A DNA stretch of 64,000 nucleotides from Simmondsia chinensis. Lineage: Eukaryota; Streptophyta; Magnoliopsida; Caryophyllales; Simmondsiaceae. The stretch's first letter is position 1. Each line of letters begins with the position of its first letter. Location: NCBI GenBank assembly GCA_018398585.1, contig JAGTTD010000016.1, positions 20,941,212-21,005,211 of the forward strand, read 5' to 3'. This document shows, one piece after another, positions 22,005 through 33,284 of the stretch. The translations under genes were made by a program, and so were the position numbers. The notes beneath the pieces are model-generated. The model had not been told where the DNA came from, did not search any database, and worked only from the letters and a program-made list of their open reading frames with translations.

Positions 22005-22225
22005 GGCCTATTTGGTGTAGTTTTTTATTTACAATTTTTGTTTTTGAGAATCTAAATATCATCTTCGGTAAACAAATTTTTCTTGTTCTGCTTTTAAGTT
22101 TTCAATTTCAAACTCAACTGAGAAAAAACTGAAATCAAAAACCAAAACCAAGAAATAGTCGATTTTAGTTTCTTAAAAAGCCAAAAACTCTAAAATAGAA
22201 AATGTTATCAAATAGGATCTTTGTG
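22005..22225. repeat. Small foldback (MITE-like) element
   Basis: The left edge GGCCTATTTGGTGTAGTTTT and right edge AAAATGTTATCAAATAGGATC are approximate inverse repeats around an AT-rich core with further inverse matches (TTTCAATTTC / GAAATCAAAA). No target duplication could be fixed. Confidence 0.4.
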
Positions 22226-22958
22226 ACAGAAGGCTCACTGATGCATGCGATCCACTGCACAGAAGGTTCATTGATGTATGCGATCCATTGCCTCGTAGGT
22301 GATACAAATGCAGATCCAATTGTCTTTTTGAGATGTGAAATTGGCTGTGGTTGCTATAAAAAAAATGTGCTTGTTTGCAGTTGGAACGTATTTGTAAAAC
22401 TAGGCATAGATTTCTTTCGGACGTCTTTCTTATCGCTTCAGCTTAAAGGCTATACAAACAATTAAGTTTCCTATAATCCACTCTTTCTGACACTCGTGAT
22501 TGTATTGCTTTGCCATAATAGTAACATCTTAAAGAGCTGTTGGGTTTAGTATAGTGGTTAAGTTACTCATCCTTAAGCCTAGATTTGGATTTAAAGCTCA
22601 TTTACATTGTCTTTTCTAGATTTATGTTGTACCTCCTTACATTCAAAAAGTAAAACCTTCTATAGAAAACCGACTACAATGGAAAGGACAATTGTGACGA
22701 ATAATGAACTATCGGTGCTTCACTTGTTTTTCTAGTGTCATACTCTTTAAGAGGCGTGGGACAACTTAATGCGATGGTCAACATAATTATGTTTGTTTAA
22801 CCCCTCGTGACACTCTCACATGGTTTACACATCAACTTAGGAATAGTCAATTTCTTAGTGAGGTGCAGTGCCTTGCTTTCAATGCAACTGTCGACGTGCT
22901 TTGGCATAACAAAACCATCGTACTTCCCAAAATATGCGACTGTTCACTTAGTGGCGTC

Positions 22959-23672
22959 AAGCCTCGACTACGCGTGGTGGGAAGGATAGGGTGCCTCTAA
23001 CCTATTGATCGTACACAAAGATACCGGATTGAGAGGATTGGTTACAACTCGTTGATTCTGTGAATACCCAAGCAATAACCTGCGAGGAGCTATGTAATTT
23101 TATTGAACTTTTTCAAATAAAATTACAAAGATCAGCTCAAAAGATAAGGAACTCATCAATTTAATTCCATTAATCAAAAGTTTTCTAAAATTATAAACTA
23201 ATGGCCTACTTATAAGCATAAAAAACCCTACTCCTAATAATAATCCATCTCTAAAAACTAATCCTACTTTAAATTAAACTTTGCCACTCCTAATAATATT
23301 AGGTTTAAGGTTTTGGAGTTAGATTATTATTATGAGTCATAGAGTTTGATTTAAAGTAGGATTAATTCTTAAAATTGGATCATTATTAGGAGTAGGGTTT
23401 TTTTATGCCTATAAATAGCCCATTAGTTTATAGTTTAGAAAGCTTTTGATTAATGGAATTAAAATGATGACTTTTCTTATGTTTTGAGTTGATCTTTGTC
23501 ATTCTATTTTGCAAGAGTTCAATAAAATTACATATATCCTCGTAGGTTATTACTCAAGTATTCGCAGAATTGAAGAGTTTTAACTAATCCCTCTCAATTA
23601 GGCATCATTGGGTAAGATCAATGGGGTAGAGGAACCCTATCCTTCTCACCGTGCGTAGTCAACGTTGAGGCT
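22959..23672. repeat. Near-palindrome of two LTR-like arms
   Basis: The left arm (22959-23301) and right arm (23322-23672) are reverse complements at roughly 80-85% identity by eye, with a loop of only about 20 bp. The right arm reads like an LTR promoter to R/U5 segment: CCTATAAATAGCCC (TATA box), TTCAATAAAATTAC, then TAATCCCTCTCAATTAGGC. Two LTR ends in head-to-head orientation is the simplest reading. Transcribed, the locus would fold into a hairpin with about 340-bp arms. Confidence 0.75.
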
Positions 23673-24010
23673 ACGGTTCGACCTTTAGGCATGCTACATC
23701 ACTTAGACGTTTGGTCGATTATTCACCATACGCCATGGTGGGAAAACTTTAGGCTGTGTTCAAAAAACGGAAAACAAATATGAAGTAAAATGATAAAGAA
23801 TTTCATTTGCTTTCTTCTGTTTAGAGGTAAAAGAAAGTTTTAAGGAAAAAGAAAATAGTATCAAAGGTTTTTGTTTCATAGTAAACAACCTCAATTATTG
23901 CAATTTTTTAATTTTTCATGAAAACACTATTTAAAGTTGAAACATTTTGATCAATCATTTATATTGACACCATTAACTTTATGTTTGTTTTGCTAGTGAT
24001 TCGTTGAATA

Positions 24011-25123
24011 CTTTATAGTAGGGGTGGCAAATGTGTCTTATCATGTCGTACCATGTTTGTGTTCGCGCTATTCGAGAGGTCTTAAGAATGGGGTGAACCC
24101 GAACCCGACCTATTTAATAAACGGGTAAGGAACTTCCAACCCTTACCCAACCCAATTATTAAACGGGTTACCCATTTAATTATATTGGTGACTTTTTTTC
24201 ATTAAATGTCAGTTTTTAACTTACAAATATGTCAATAATGCACTTCATAATTGATAATACTAATAAATACTTGTTATATTTATAACTATTAAAATAAACT
24301 ATCAAATTAATATTAGTAAATATAGTTTTCAATTATCTTAACTCAAATATATTAGTAACTATTAAAATAAACTCTCTCTCCTCCTTCCCTCCCTAAACCA
24401 AACACACCTCCCTCCTCTCTCCTCCTCCCCTGCCGACCATCCCCACGCGACCACCGGCGAACTCTAACGGTCCGTCGCTGGAAACAGTCGCACCCCACAA
24501 AAAAGGGACCCCTCAATATCTCTACTCACACCCCCCCTCCTTCCCTCCCCAAACCAAACCCACCTCCGTCCCCCTCTTCTTGCCAGCCACCCCACGTTGA
24601 CCGATGGCGAACGGAAACCCCCCCCCCCCCCCCCCCCACAATACCCCTACTCACCCCCTCCCTGCAGCGGACGGTCAGAGTTCACCGATGGTGGCGTGGG
24701 GGTGGCCAACGAGGGAGGAGGAGAGAGGAGGGAGGTGGGATTGGTTCGAGGAGGGAAGGAGGAGAGAGGGGGGAAGGAGGGGTCCCAATTTTTAAATTTT
24801 TTTAATGTGTTTTAATATTAGTCGTCCATTATGATGGACGGTCAAGATTGATTCCTCCTACACTCTCGTCCTCTCATAAGAATTGTGCGTATATATATAA
24901 TAACAATAATGTATTACTTAAATGCCTAACATAACTATATAAACGAGTCAATCGTGTCGAAAATGGGTTACACAGGTCAAACCCAAATTCAACCCAATTA
25001 CCTAAACAGGTTAACCCAAATTCAACCCGGCATCAAAACCCTCAACCCAAACCCGCTATCTTTTGTGTCGTGTCCATGTCGTGTTATCGTGTCATGTCAA
25101 ATTCTGCCAGCCCTACTTTATAG
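24011..25123. mobile_element. hAT-like non-autonomous DNA transposon, 1.1 kb, with 8-bp target duplication
   Basis: The element is 24019-25115, from TAGGGGTGGCA to TGCCAGCCCTA, imperfect 11-bp terminal inverted repeats. It is flanked by a perfect 8-bp duplication CTTTATAG (24011-24018 and 25116-25123), diagnostic of the hAT superfamily. Subterminal regions are rich in ACCCGAACCC and ACCCAAATTCAACCC words. No transposase is coded. A second foldback has inserted or grown inside it (24371-24778). Confidence 0.85.
24371..24778. repeat. CT/GA-rich inverted repeat with partial tandem duplication inside the hAT-like element
   Basis: The left arm (about 24371-24478, starting CTCTCTCCTCCTTCCCTCC) is the approximate reverse complement of 24668-24778 (ending GGGAAGGAGGAGAGAG). 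The left arm is also partly duplicated in tandem at about 24536-24617 (CTCCTTCCCTCCCCAAACC). A C20 run lies at 24618-24637. Pro-rich ORFs across the region simply translate this repeat. Confidence 0.65.
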
Positions 25124-25974
25124 GATAAGTATCATTAAAGATGTCAAACTATTGGTCAAAATCAAATTGACTTCCTTAACTTTAAACTTTAGCAAAGACA
25201 TTTTTTGGTCAAAATCAATATAACCCTCCAGTTTCTATTTCATCAAGTATAGCCTTGAAATATTAATTAAAATCATTATGATCTGGTCAACCTTTTGTTT
25301 AGTCGAAGACACCTCTAACCTTAGTTTGTATTTAATTAAAGATACCCAAACTATTAAAAATAATAAACGTGTGGAAGTATATGCTAATGAGTAATCCAAT
25401 CAAAATTCAAACTTTAAGACAAACGAAGGAACTCGAAACAAACAAACATAATCCAAAAAGGTGAAGTTAAGGCTTCAAAATATCCAGTTCTAGAATTAAA
25501 CCAACTCAACCTCAAAAGATCACCTCGATGGTGAATGGTACCAAACTGGAGCAATCATAGGCAAATATGAACAAGAGCAATACCAATCTCGTGATGAACC
25601 ACCGTAAGTTGAAGCACTTCAAAGATCAAACTCAAATGAACAACAAAGAAGCGCAGTCGAATAATAACATGAGAAAAAATGAAGGTAAGAATCAATTCAA
25701 AGAATAGCCATATCCTGGAATTCACCACTACCTTAAGTTATTTTCGCCCTTACATCGGCACAATGGGACCAATTGGTGCTTCAACTCTCAAGGTACAATG
25801 CCTAACTGTGTACTGCAAAAAGATGGACTAAAGTGTACTCCAATTTGCCCATTAATGGAGCCGGCTTAACATGGAGAGTATTTTGTGGAAGTGAAAAGGT
25901 GAATACGGAGAGAGGAAAAGAAATAGAATCAGTGTTTTATGTGTTTCTGTAGATATTTTTCAATGCCTTGGAGG
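25124..25974. other. Intergenic, nothing recognised
   Basis: AT-rich text with TGGTCAAAATCAA repeated near 25155 and 25205. Between 25500 and 25960 the base composition is more balanced, but no ORF or family was recognised. Confidence 0.35.
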
Positions 25975-26095
25975 AACTCAGCCTCTTGTTAGGGTATCAT
26001 CTTGAAGGGTTAAGGCTGCGTATATCCTACCCTTCCTAGACCCCACTTATGCGGGAGCCCTTGAGGCACTGGGCATGTTGTTATGTTGTGTGCCT
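25975..26095 (+). mobile_element. LINE/SINE tail copy 1 (TTG-tailed family)
   Basis: Contains AAGGCTGCGTATATCCTACC, GCGGGAGCCCTTGAGGCACT and a short TTGTT tail. It is the most 5' of about ten copies of the same 3' tail in this window. Confidence 0.75.
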
Positions 26096-27040
26096 TGGAG
26101 GAACTCAATTTATAAAGAAAAGTCCACCTGTTGGTGCAACTGATAGTTAAGGAAAGGGCAATGAATCTAGACGCAATATGGAAAATAGTGGTTAGATACA
26201 AATGAGTGAAGAATCCAACTCCATTATGGAATGGGTGGATATGAAAGGAGTAGGCAGTTTAAGTTAATCGTCAGCATCTCGAACTTAAGCTCGAGCTTTA
26301 ATTGTCAACGAAGAAAAGAATTTTGCAAGAGCCTTATTGTGTGCAGTAACTATAAAAACAACGGCCTTTACATTGTAGCATGTCATGACGCATCCATTGG
26401 TTTGGTGCGACAAGGTGTGTGCACGCGTGGCCTTGAAGGTCTATACTAGGTAGACCTGACAATCAGGTCGAGACAGGCTCTTTCCGGTCAAGTTAATCTC
26501 TGGTTTGGTCAGAGCCTCGGGTTTAGGTCAGTCTTGGGTCAGGTTAGCTTCGAGCTGGGTCAAGATTGTGCCCTGTTAGCCTCAGGTTGGGTCAGTCTCA
26601 ATTCGGGTCAACCTCATCGGGTTATCTTAATAATTAACTTTTTAATAATTAATTCTTTTATAGAAATAAAATAGGATATTATATATTATATTATTTTGGA
26701 TAGTATAATAATTAAGAAAATAAAATATTATATTTAAGGATTATTTACGCCAAAAATTCATATACAATGCTCAGTGTGTCAATTTAGCCCTTATACTTTT
26801 AATTGTTTCATTTTATTCCCTCTACATTTATATTGTCTAAATTTGGTCCTTCGAGTAAAATGTATGATAAGTTGTTAGTGAAATTTTAATAGTTCGACAT
26901 AAAATTCGGTTAAACCGAGTCAATGTGAATTTGTAGGAAATTCCTTGGGTCTAACATAATCGTACCTTTAAAAATCGTATCATTAATTCTTAAATTTTCA
27001 ATTTTTATTTCACTCGCTTGTTTGGTTAATATTCTACTCT
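26096..27040. other. Intergenic; GGGTCA-rich decayed repeat
   Basis: From 26450 to 26640 GGGTCAG/TTCGGGTC words dominate, as in other degraded non-autonomous elements. From 26750 to 26900 the text AATTTAGCCCTTATACTTTT and AAATTTGGTCCTTCGAG shows the roughly 35-bp spaced pattern found in MULE-type MITEs. No gene was seen. Confidence 0.35.
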
Positions 27041-27595
27041 CTCTCTCTACTGCAGATCTCTCCCTGACCCACCTCAACGTCTCCCTGTCTCACCACCTCA
27101 ATGTCTTACTACGACGTCGGCGGCCACGCCGACAACCACGAAGAGACCACGCTACCTCCACTGAGTCGTCACCACCTCGACGGCGAAGGCCCATCGCTGG
27201 CCAGTGAGACGCACCCATGACCCCTCCACTATCCCCTCTACCCCGATGCCGACACACTCCCCACAACGACACACCTTCCACCGCCACAACATACCACACA
27301 ATCACCACCGCCACAACACCTCCCACCGCCGACGCACCACCGCCTCCACCTACACCACATCGCACTTGCCTTCGCCTGCGCCCCTCCCCACCCAATCACC
27401 ACCTCCACCACCACCCAGTCAACACCACCACCGCCACTACCGCACTCCCCCCCCCCCCCCGGGGGGCCCGAACCTGAACTAAAACTAAACCTAAACCAAA
27501 ACTACACCCAACCTAATTAGACCTCAATCTTAACCTTACCAAACCTAGGCTAACCCAAAACCAATAGATCCTAACCCAAACCAGAGCCCACCGCC
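27041..27595. repeat. C-rich low-complexity region
   Basis: CCACC/CACAA-rich DNA with a C13G6 run near 27449-27468, then degenerate CTAAACCTAAACC-like text from 27476. Open frames on both strands are long only because of composition. The interrupted sequence continues after the chromovirus at 32807. Confidence 0.5.
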
Positions 27596-27910
27596 TGATG
27601 CAAACCAATTTTATTAGTCAAGAACAAGAAGATTAAGTAAGATAGAGGAAGGGATAGAGAGAAAGAAGAAGAGAATTGAGATAAGAGAAGGAAGATTATA
27701 TTTCATTGATAGATTCACTTCCATACATCATTATCCTTTTATAGAATTGAAAATATCTACTAAGTGCTGATAAAAGTAGTAATTAACTAAAATAGAAATG
27801 AAATAGAGTTCTAGTGGTCTCCAAGGGTAACCAATTCTGCAGTAAGGAATAACCCTAACTAACTCATGCTCGCAACCAACTTTTCCCACCAAAAATATTG
27901 TCGTGTAACA
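27596..27910 (-). repeat. Chromovirus 3' LTR
   Basis: 315 bp, TG...CA. The minus strand polypurine tract TTTGAGGGGGGAGTAT sits directly beside it at 27911-27926. Confidence 0.95.
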
Positions 27911-27927
27911 ATACTCCCCCCTCAAAT

Positions 27928-28185
27928 TCACCCTTGTCCGCAAGGGTGGAAGTCAGGGAATCGTAGTTGAAGGTCATATAAGAACTCCCATGATGCTTCT
28001 TCTAATGGTAAGTCCTTCCATTGCACTAGGACCTTAGTGGCAGCTCGGTTATTGCGTTTAACTAACATCCTCTCCAAAATTCGATTAGGGATTTTCTTAG
28101 GTAATTCATCAAGTGAATCCGGTAGGGGGGTAAAGCTGTCAGGGTGTGGTCCACGGTGCAGTTTAAGTTGAGATACATGAAAAAC
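27928..28185 (-). pseudogene. Chromodomain at the integrase C-terminus
   Basis: Continues integrase in frame after a TAG (28186-28188). It gives VFHVSQLKLHRGPHPDSF, then ILERMLVKRNNRAATKVL, VQWKDLPLEEASWE and LRFPDFHPCGQG before its own stop. The ...VQWK..P.EEASWE pattern is the chromodomain core that directs integration to particular chromatin. Confidence 0.85.
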
Positions 28186-29481
28186 CTAGTGGATTTGGGC
28201 TGTTGGTGGTAATAGCAGTTTGTAAGCGACCTTACCTACTACTTCTGAAATTTGGAAGGGCCCATAGTACCTTGGGGATAATTTGTGGCTGCTTCGATGG
28301 GCTATTGTGACTTGTTTATAGGGGTGGAGCTTCAAGTAAACCCACTCACCCTTGCTGAAGCTTCTTTCAGATCTCTTCCTGTTAGCGAATTGCTGCCTTC
28401 TGTTTTGAGCCCTGTTAAGATGGAATTTGAGCAACTGTATCAGCTCCTCCTTGTGTTTCAGACTTCGATCGACTGCCTCTACTTGTGTTTCTCCTGGAAG
28501 ATATGGAATGTGTACTGGTGGGGGTTGATTGTAGACAATTTCGTATGGTGTCTTTTTGGTAGAGGTGTGCCACGTTGTGTTATACCACCACTCCGCTAAG
28601 GGAAGCCATTTAAACCAATGTGATGGCTTAGAGCTGCACATACATCGTAAATAAGTCTCCAATCCCCTGTTAACAACCTCCGTTTGCCCATCAGTTTGAG
28701 GATGATAGGCGGTGGAGAGGTGTAAATCGACTCCTTGAATAGAGAATAATGCTTGCCAAAATTCGCTTTGGAAGATAGGGTCTCTGTCACTAATTATAGT
28801 ACTAGGCATGCTGTGGAGTTTGTACACGTGATCCATGAATGTTTGAGCAACAGTTAGAGCTGTATATGGGTGTGAAAGAGCCATAAAATGTGCTGCCTTG
28901 CTGAAACAATCTACCACCACAAAAATGACATCTTTACCAAAGGATTTTGGTAAACCTTCTATGAAATCTATAGACAAATCATTCCATACCAGCTCTGGAA
29001 TAGGTAGGGGCTGCAGCAGCCCAGGAAGTGCTGAATTGTCGCTCTTGCAGGTCTGACATGTTGGGCATTGCTGAACATATTCTCTCACTGATCTGCTCAT
29101 TCCCTTCCAGTAGAAGAGGGATCTGATTTTTTGTAGGGTAGCATCCATTCCAGAGTGTCCACCGGTTGCTGAAGTATGCAGCCATTGCATAATTTTGAGC
29201 CTGAGGTTTGAGTCTTGTCCCACAACGAGCTTGCCCTTCCTCCTTAATTGTCCTCCTTGCCAAGTGTATTTAACATGTGCATCAGGATGCTTGCTGATCT
29301 TCTCGATCAGCTGCTGGAGGTATGAATCAGATTGCCAAGAAAGCTGAATCAGTGGATACAAATTACTATCTATCGTACTCAGCAACATACACATGATCTG
29401 GTGGCTGGAGATCCTAGACAGAGCGTCAGCTACCACATTATCCTTCCCCTTCTTGTACTCTATGACATAACTGAGCCCCAT
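28186..29481 (-). pseudogene. Chromovirus end of RNase H and integrase
   Basis: 431 codons. It starts in the RNase H tail (MGLSYVIEYKKGKDNVVADAL). The zinc finger is HTSATGGHSGMDAT with CPTCQTCK; the catalytic core has WNDLSIDFIEGLP, ISDRDPIFQSEFW and YHPQTDGQTEVVNR. The GPY/F-like part is SPRYYGPFQISEVVGKVAYK. It ends at the TAG before the chromodomain. Confidence 0.93.
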
Positions 29482-29502
29482 TAGCTTGGAGAGCCAAAGC
29501 TG

Positions 29503-30804
29503 CTAAAAATATGTATGTATCTTCTGCTCCAATAGATGCTTCAAGCTTTTTTGATCAGTTTTGATGACAAAAGTGCTATTCAACAGGTATTGCTCCCATT
29601 TCTGCACAGTAGTGACCAAGGCCAGCAATTCCTTCTCATATGCAGAGAGTGTCTGATGTTTGGAGCTGAGAGATTTGCTGAGATATGCCAAGGGATGACC
29701 CTCTTGTATCAGGACTGCTCCTATACCAGTGTTGTAGGCATCTGTTTCAACAATGAACTGCTTGGAGTAGTCGGGAAGGGCTAATACTGGAGCTGATATC
29801 AAAGCTATTTTCAGTTGATCAAAAGCTTGTTGGCTCTGCTCATTCCATCCCCAATTGTCCTTCCTCAAGAGTTCATGTAAAGGCTTGGCTATCACCCCAT
29901 ATTTTTGAATGAACCTGCGATAATATCCTGTCAACCCAAGAAAACCCCTCAATTGCTTGACATTGGTAGGAGTTGGCCAGTTTTTGAAAGCCTCTACTTT
30001 CCTCATATCTGTAGAGACACTCCCATGAGCAATAATATGGCCTAAATACTCGATTTGTGTAGCTGCGAATGAACATTTACTCTCCTTAGCATATAAATGA
30101 TGTTTCTTCAGCAAGCTAAAGACCAGCTGAAGGTGTTGAACATGCTCCTCTAGATTAGTGCTACAGATTAATATATCATCGAAAAAGACTAGCACAAATC
30201 GTCTCAGATATGGAGCAAAGATTGAGTTCATCAAAGATTGAAATGTAGAGGGTGCGTTAGTTAGCCCAAAGGGCATAACTAAGAACTCATAATGCCCTAC
30301 ATGAGTCTTGAAGGCTGTTTTGTGCACATCTCCTTGGTACATTCTGATTTGGTGATATCCCGAGCGCAGATCAATCTTAGTGAAGTATTCAGCTCGACCC
30401 AATTCGTCAAACAACTCTTCCACTAGAGGAATAGGAAACTTATTCTTGATGGTGGCCTGATTTAACTCACGGTAATCAACACACATCCTCCACCCCCCAT
30501 CTTTCTTTTTAAAGAGTACAATAGCAGGAGCATATGGACTGGTGCTATGTTGAATGTGTTCTTTGTCTAGCAGCTTCTGCACCATTTTCTCAATTACATC
30601 CTTCTGCAAGGAAGGGTATCTATAGGGTCTCTTGCTGATTGGTTGAGTGCCTTCCTTCAAATGGATCTGGTGATCAAAATCTGGCCTGGTAGGAGGTAAT
30701 TGCTGCGGCTCTTTAAACAGATGTTCATGTTTAGAAAGCAATTGAGTAATGGCTGTAGGGAGTTCCTGCTGAGCAGCATGATCATGATGCATCTGCAGCT
30801 TCAA
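29503..30804 (-). pseudogene. Chromovirus reverse transcriptase and RNase H
   Basis: 433 codons. Motifs are WRMCVDYRELNQATIKNKFP, KIDLRSGYHQIRM, MPFGLTNAPSTFQSLM and LVFFDDILICS (active site FDD). RNase H begins with IVETDAYNTGIGAVL. A TAG near 29500 separates it from the next ORF and another stop lies just upstream of the first Met (about 30808), both inside what should be one frame. Confidence 0.93.
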
Positions 30805-31043
30805 TAAAGCAAATCCCTACCCTCGAGAGTCCTGATTAGTTACTGACAAAAATGCAATGAAAGGAGACTGATTCATGGCTTGAGAAGCCTTAGAACCTAC
30901 AGCTCGGCATCTGTTAGTGACATCACCCTTCAGCACTTGTTGATACCCATTGACAGTAAAAGACATGGTTAGTTCCCTGAAGTTGCATTGGATATCTCCT
31001 AGAGTTGCGAGCCTTCGATGCCCAATGCCATGTCACAGCCACC

Positions 31044-31685
31044 TCACGGTATGAGCAAAAAATCTGATGTATAAGTCTTCCAGGATAAGTTCTTGCACTG
31101 CTCCACACAACTAATGTTGCTCCCATCAGCTACTGCTACAGCTATTGGATTCACAGGTTCAGTTTGGCAGTTGAATCTTGATGCTAGTTTAGCATCCAAG
31201 AAATTATGAGTGGAACCTGAGTCGATGAGGATGTAGACAGGCCTCTTTTTCAACTGCCCAGTGATTCTCAGGGTCTGATAAGTGCTGATCCTTGATAATG
31301 CATGCAAGGATATGTGAGCTGTGGGCTCTGTAACCATTTCTTCAGTAACCTCAGCTTCCTCTGCATCATTTTCCTCCTGTTCTTCATCATTAATCTCGAT
31401 TACAAACAACTGCGGACCCTTAGCCTTACACTTATGTCCTTGTTCATACTTCTCATCACAAAAATAACATAACCCACGAGCCCTCTTTTGCTGCAGTTCT
31501 GCCTTAGACATGATCTTGTGAGGTTTGTTAAAGGCAGGGCTGGGTTGGATTTGTGGGTTTAGTCTTGAGTTGCTGTTGGTTCTCCCCAATGGCTGGGGAA
31601 ACCTTGGTATATTGGGTGTAGGGAGAAGTGGGGCCTTAGAGACCCTCAATTGTTTAGTTAATGCTTCTACCTTAGCCTCAGCCAA
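31044..31685 (-). pseudogene. Chromovirus gag C-terminus and aspartic protease
   Basis: The zinc-knuckle-like CYFCDEKYEQGHKC (C-x2-C-x7-H-x-C in this copy) is followed by an acidic linker, then the protease site VYILIDSGSTHNFLDAKLAS. The frame breaks between about 31044 and 30810, the protease-RT linker. Confidence 0.88.
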
Positions 31686-31699
31686 TTTAGCAAGACAAA

Positions 31700-32426
31700 T
31701 GGCATGTTAAAGAGTAATAGGATGCCGAGATCGCACTTCCAGCTCAATATCCTCCCTGAGTCCAGCTAAGAAGCAACTAATCAGCTGGGTTTCGGATAGG
31801 TCAGCTCTTACAGCCAGAGTATCAAACTTGGCAAGGTATTCCCTCATGGAATTGTCCTGCTTGAGGTTCACTAATTCGGCCACAGGGTCCTCAAAAGCAT
31901 TCCCGAACCTCCCCTTAATTGCACTAGTATAATCAGTCCACGATACTAGTATTATATCACCCCTATTCTTCATAAATTGTTGGTGCCATTGTAATGCTAA
32001 CCCCCTTAAATGTATGGAAGCTCACCGAACTCGATCATGTAAGGGAGTATTGTCAATCATAAAGAATTCCTCACACATATAAAATCACCCATTAACATCT
32101 TCTCCATAGAACAAGGGAAAATCAATCTTACCCAATCAAGTGAGATAAGCATTGTGACCCCCAGCAGCGGCTGTTGGAACCTCAGGAGCTGATCGATTTG
32201 CTACTGGAGAGTTGGATCCTCCTTCCCCAGTCACGCCTCTGTCAGCTGAACGTGCCTGTTGAGCTGTCATATGCATAATCAATTCACGGATGTCCTCCAC
32301 TGATGCCTTCAGCTCTCGGACCTCCCCAGCTGTATGTTCCACCATTTCATTGGTGGCTCGGATTTGATTGTTGAAGGATTCTTCGACCCTCCTTACTTCT
32401 GAAGTGGACCTCGTATTTTCATCCAT
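31700..32426 (-). pseudogene. Chromovirus gag N-terminal and capsid region
   Basis: Starts MDENTRSTSEVRRVEES, a coiled-coil-like segment, and has two or more stops between 32136 and 31973. The capsid continues as SWTDYTSAIKGRFGNAFEDP, LVNLKQDNSMREYLAKFD and FLAGLREDIELEVR. Family resemblance is through this retrotransposon gag pattern. Confidence 0.85.
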
Positions 32427-32460
32427 TACTATTATTAATTGACCACAGTCAGACGATTAG

Positions 32461-32473
32461 GGCTCTGATACCA
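32461..32473 (-). promoter_or_regulatory. Chromovirus primer binding site (initiator tRNA-Met)
   Basis: Minus strand TGGTATCAGAGCC one base inside the 5' LTR. Confidence 0.9.
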
Positions 32474-32474
32474 A

Positions 32475-32801
32475 TGATGCAAAACCAATTTTATTAATCA
32501 AGAACAAGAAGATTAAGTAAGATAGAGGAAGGGATAGAGAGAAAGAAGAAGAGAATTGAGATAAGAGAAGGCAGATTATATTTCATTGATAGATTCACTT
32601 CCATACATCATTATCCTTTTATAGAATTGAAAATATCTACTAAGTGCTGATAAAAGTAGTAATTAACTAAAATAGAAATGAAATAGAGTTCTAGTGGTCC
32701 CCAAGGGTAACCAATTCTGCAGTAAGGAATAACCCTAACTAACTCATGCTTGCCTCATGCTCACAACCAACTTTTCCCGCCAAAAATATTGTCGTGTAAC
32801 A
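32475..32801 (-). repeat. Chromovirus 5' LTR
   Basis: 327 bp. It is longer than its partner by an 11-bp insertion that duplicates local CATGCTTGCCT text, and by one A near the start. Confidence 0.95.
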
Positions 32802-32929
32802 CCGCCACAGCTCGCAGCGACAAGCGGGCCCAGGTAAGTATTAGACAGGTCATACTCGCGACTATGCAACTGCACTAGGCTATCTGCTTTCATGACGACA
32901 CGCTCTTCAGGTTTGGGGTCCTTGGAAAC

Positions 32930-33045
32930 AAGCTCTCTTCAGGGTAGCACCCTAAAGGGAGAAGGCTGCATATATCCACCCCCTAACCCTGCTTTTGTGG
33001 GAGCATTCGTGGCACTAGGACTGTTGTTGTTATTGTTGTTACTTG
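32930..33045 (+). mobile_element. LINE/SINE tail copy 2
   Basis: GGGAGAAGGCTGCATATATCC, then TTTTGTGGGAGCATTCGTGG and a TTGTTGTTATTGTTGTT tail. Confidence 0.8.
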
Positions 33046-33284
33046 TTTGGTTAATATTTGTATGATTTATAGCGGATTACTTGCATCTAATAATACAACT
33101 TAATAAAAAAATGTTAGACATTAAATATATAAGATAGATTTTTCCCTACAGTTAAGTCCGTTCCTGTTGAAGAATGAGCCGGCGACTTATAGGCAATGGC
33201 TTGGTTAAAAGAATCCACTGGAGCTGTAGGGAAAGTGAGTCTTCATAGGGCAATGGTCACTGCTTATGGACCCAAACCTAGGTG

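Larger units (their letters stand above)
27591..32806 (-). mobile_element. Chromovirus (Ty3/Gypsy with chromodomain), LTRs about 320 bp, CCGCC target duplication
   Basis: LTRs are 27596-27910 (315 bp) and 32475-32801 (327 bp), both TGATGCAA...GTGTAACA, flanked by a perfect CCGCC duplication (27591-27595, 32802-32806). By eye they differ by five substitutions, a 1-bp and an 11-bp indel, so this is the youngest full-length element here. Order on the minus strand is gag, protease, RT, RNase H, integrase, chromodomain. Small size (5.2 kb), short LTRs and the C-terminal chromodomain suggest the Reina clade, though clade needs a tree. At least five stops or shifts disable it. Confidence 0.95.

Noticed and set aside
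27204..27482. Pro/His-rich ORFs on both strands
   Set aside because: They arise from CCACC/CACAA low-complexity DNA, with no domain, codon pattern or splice context.
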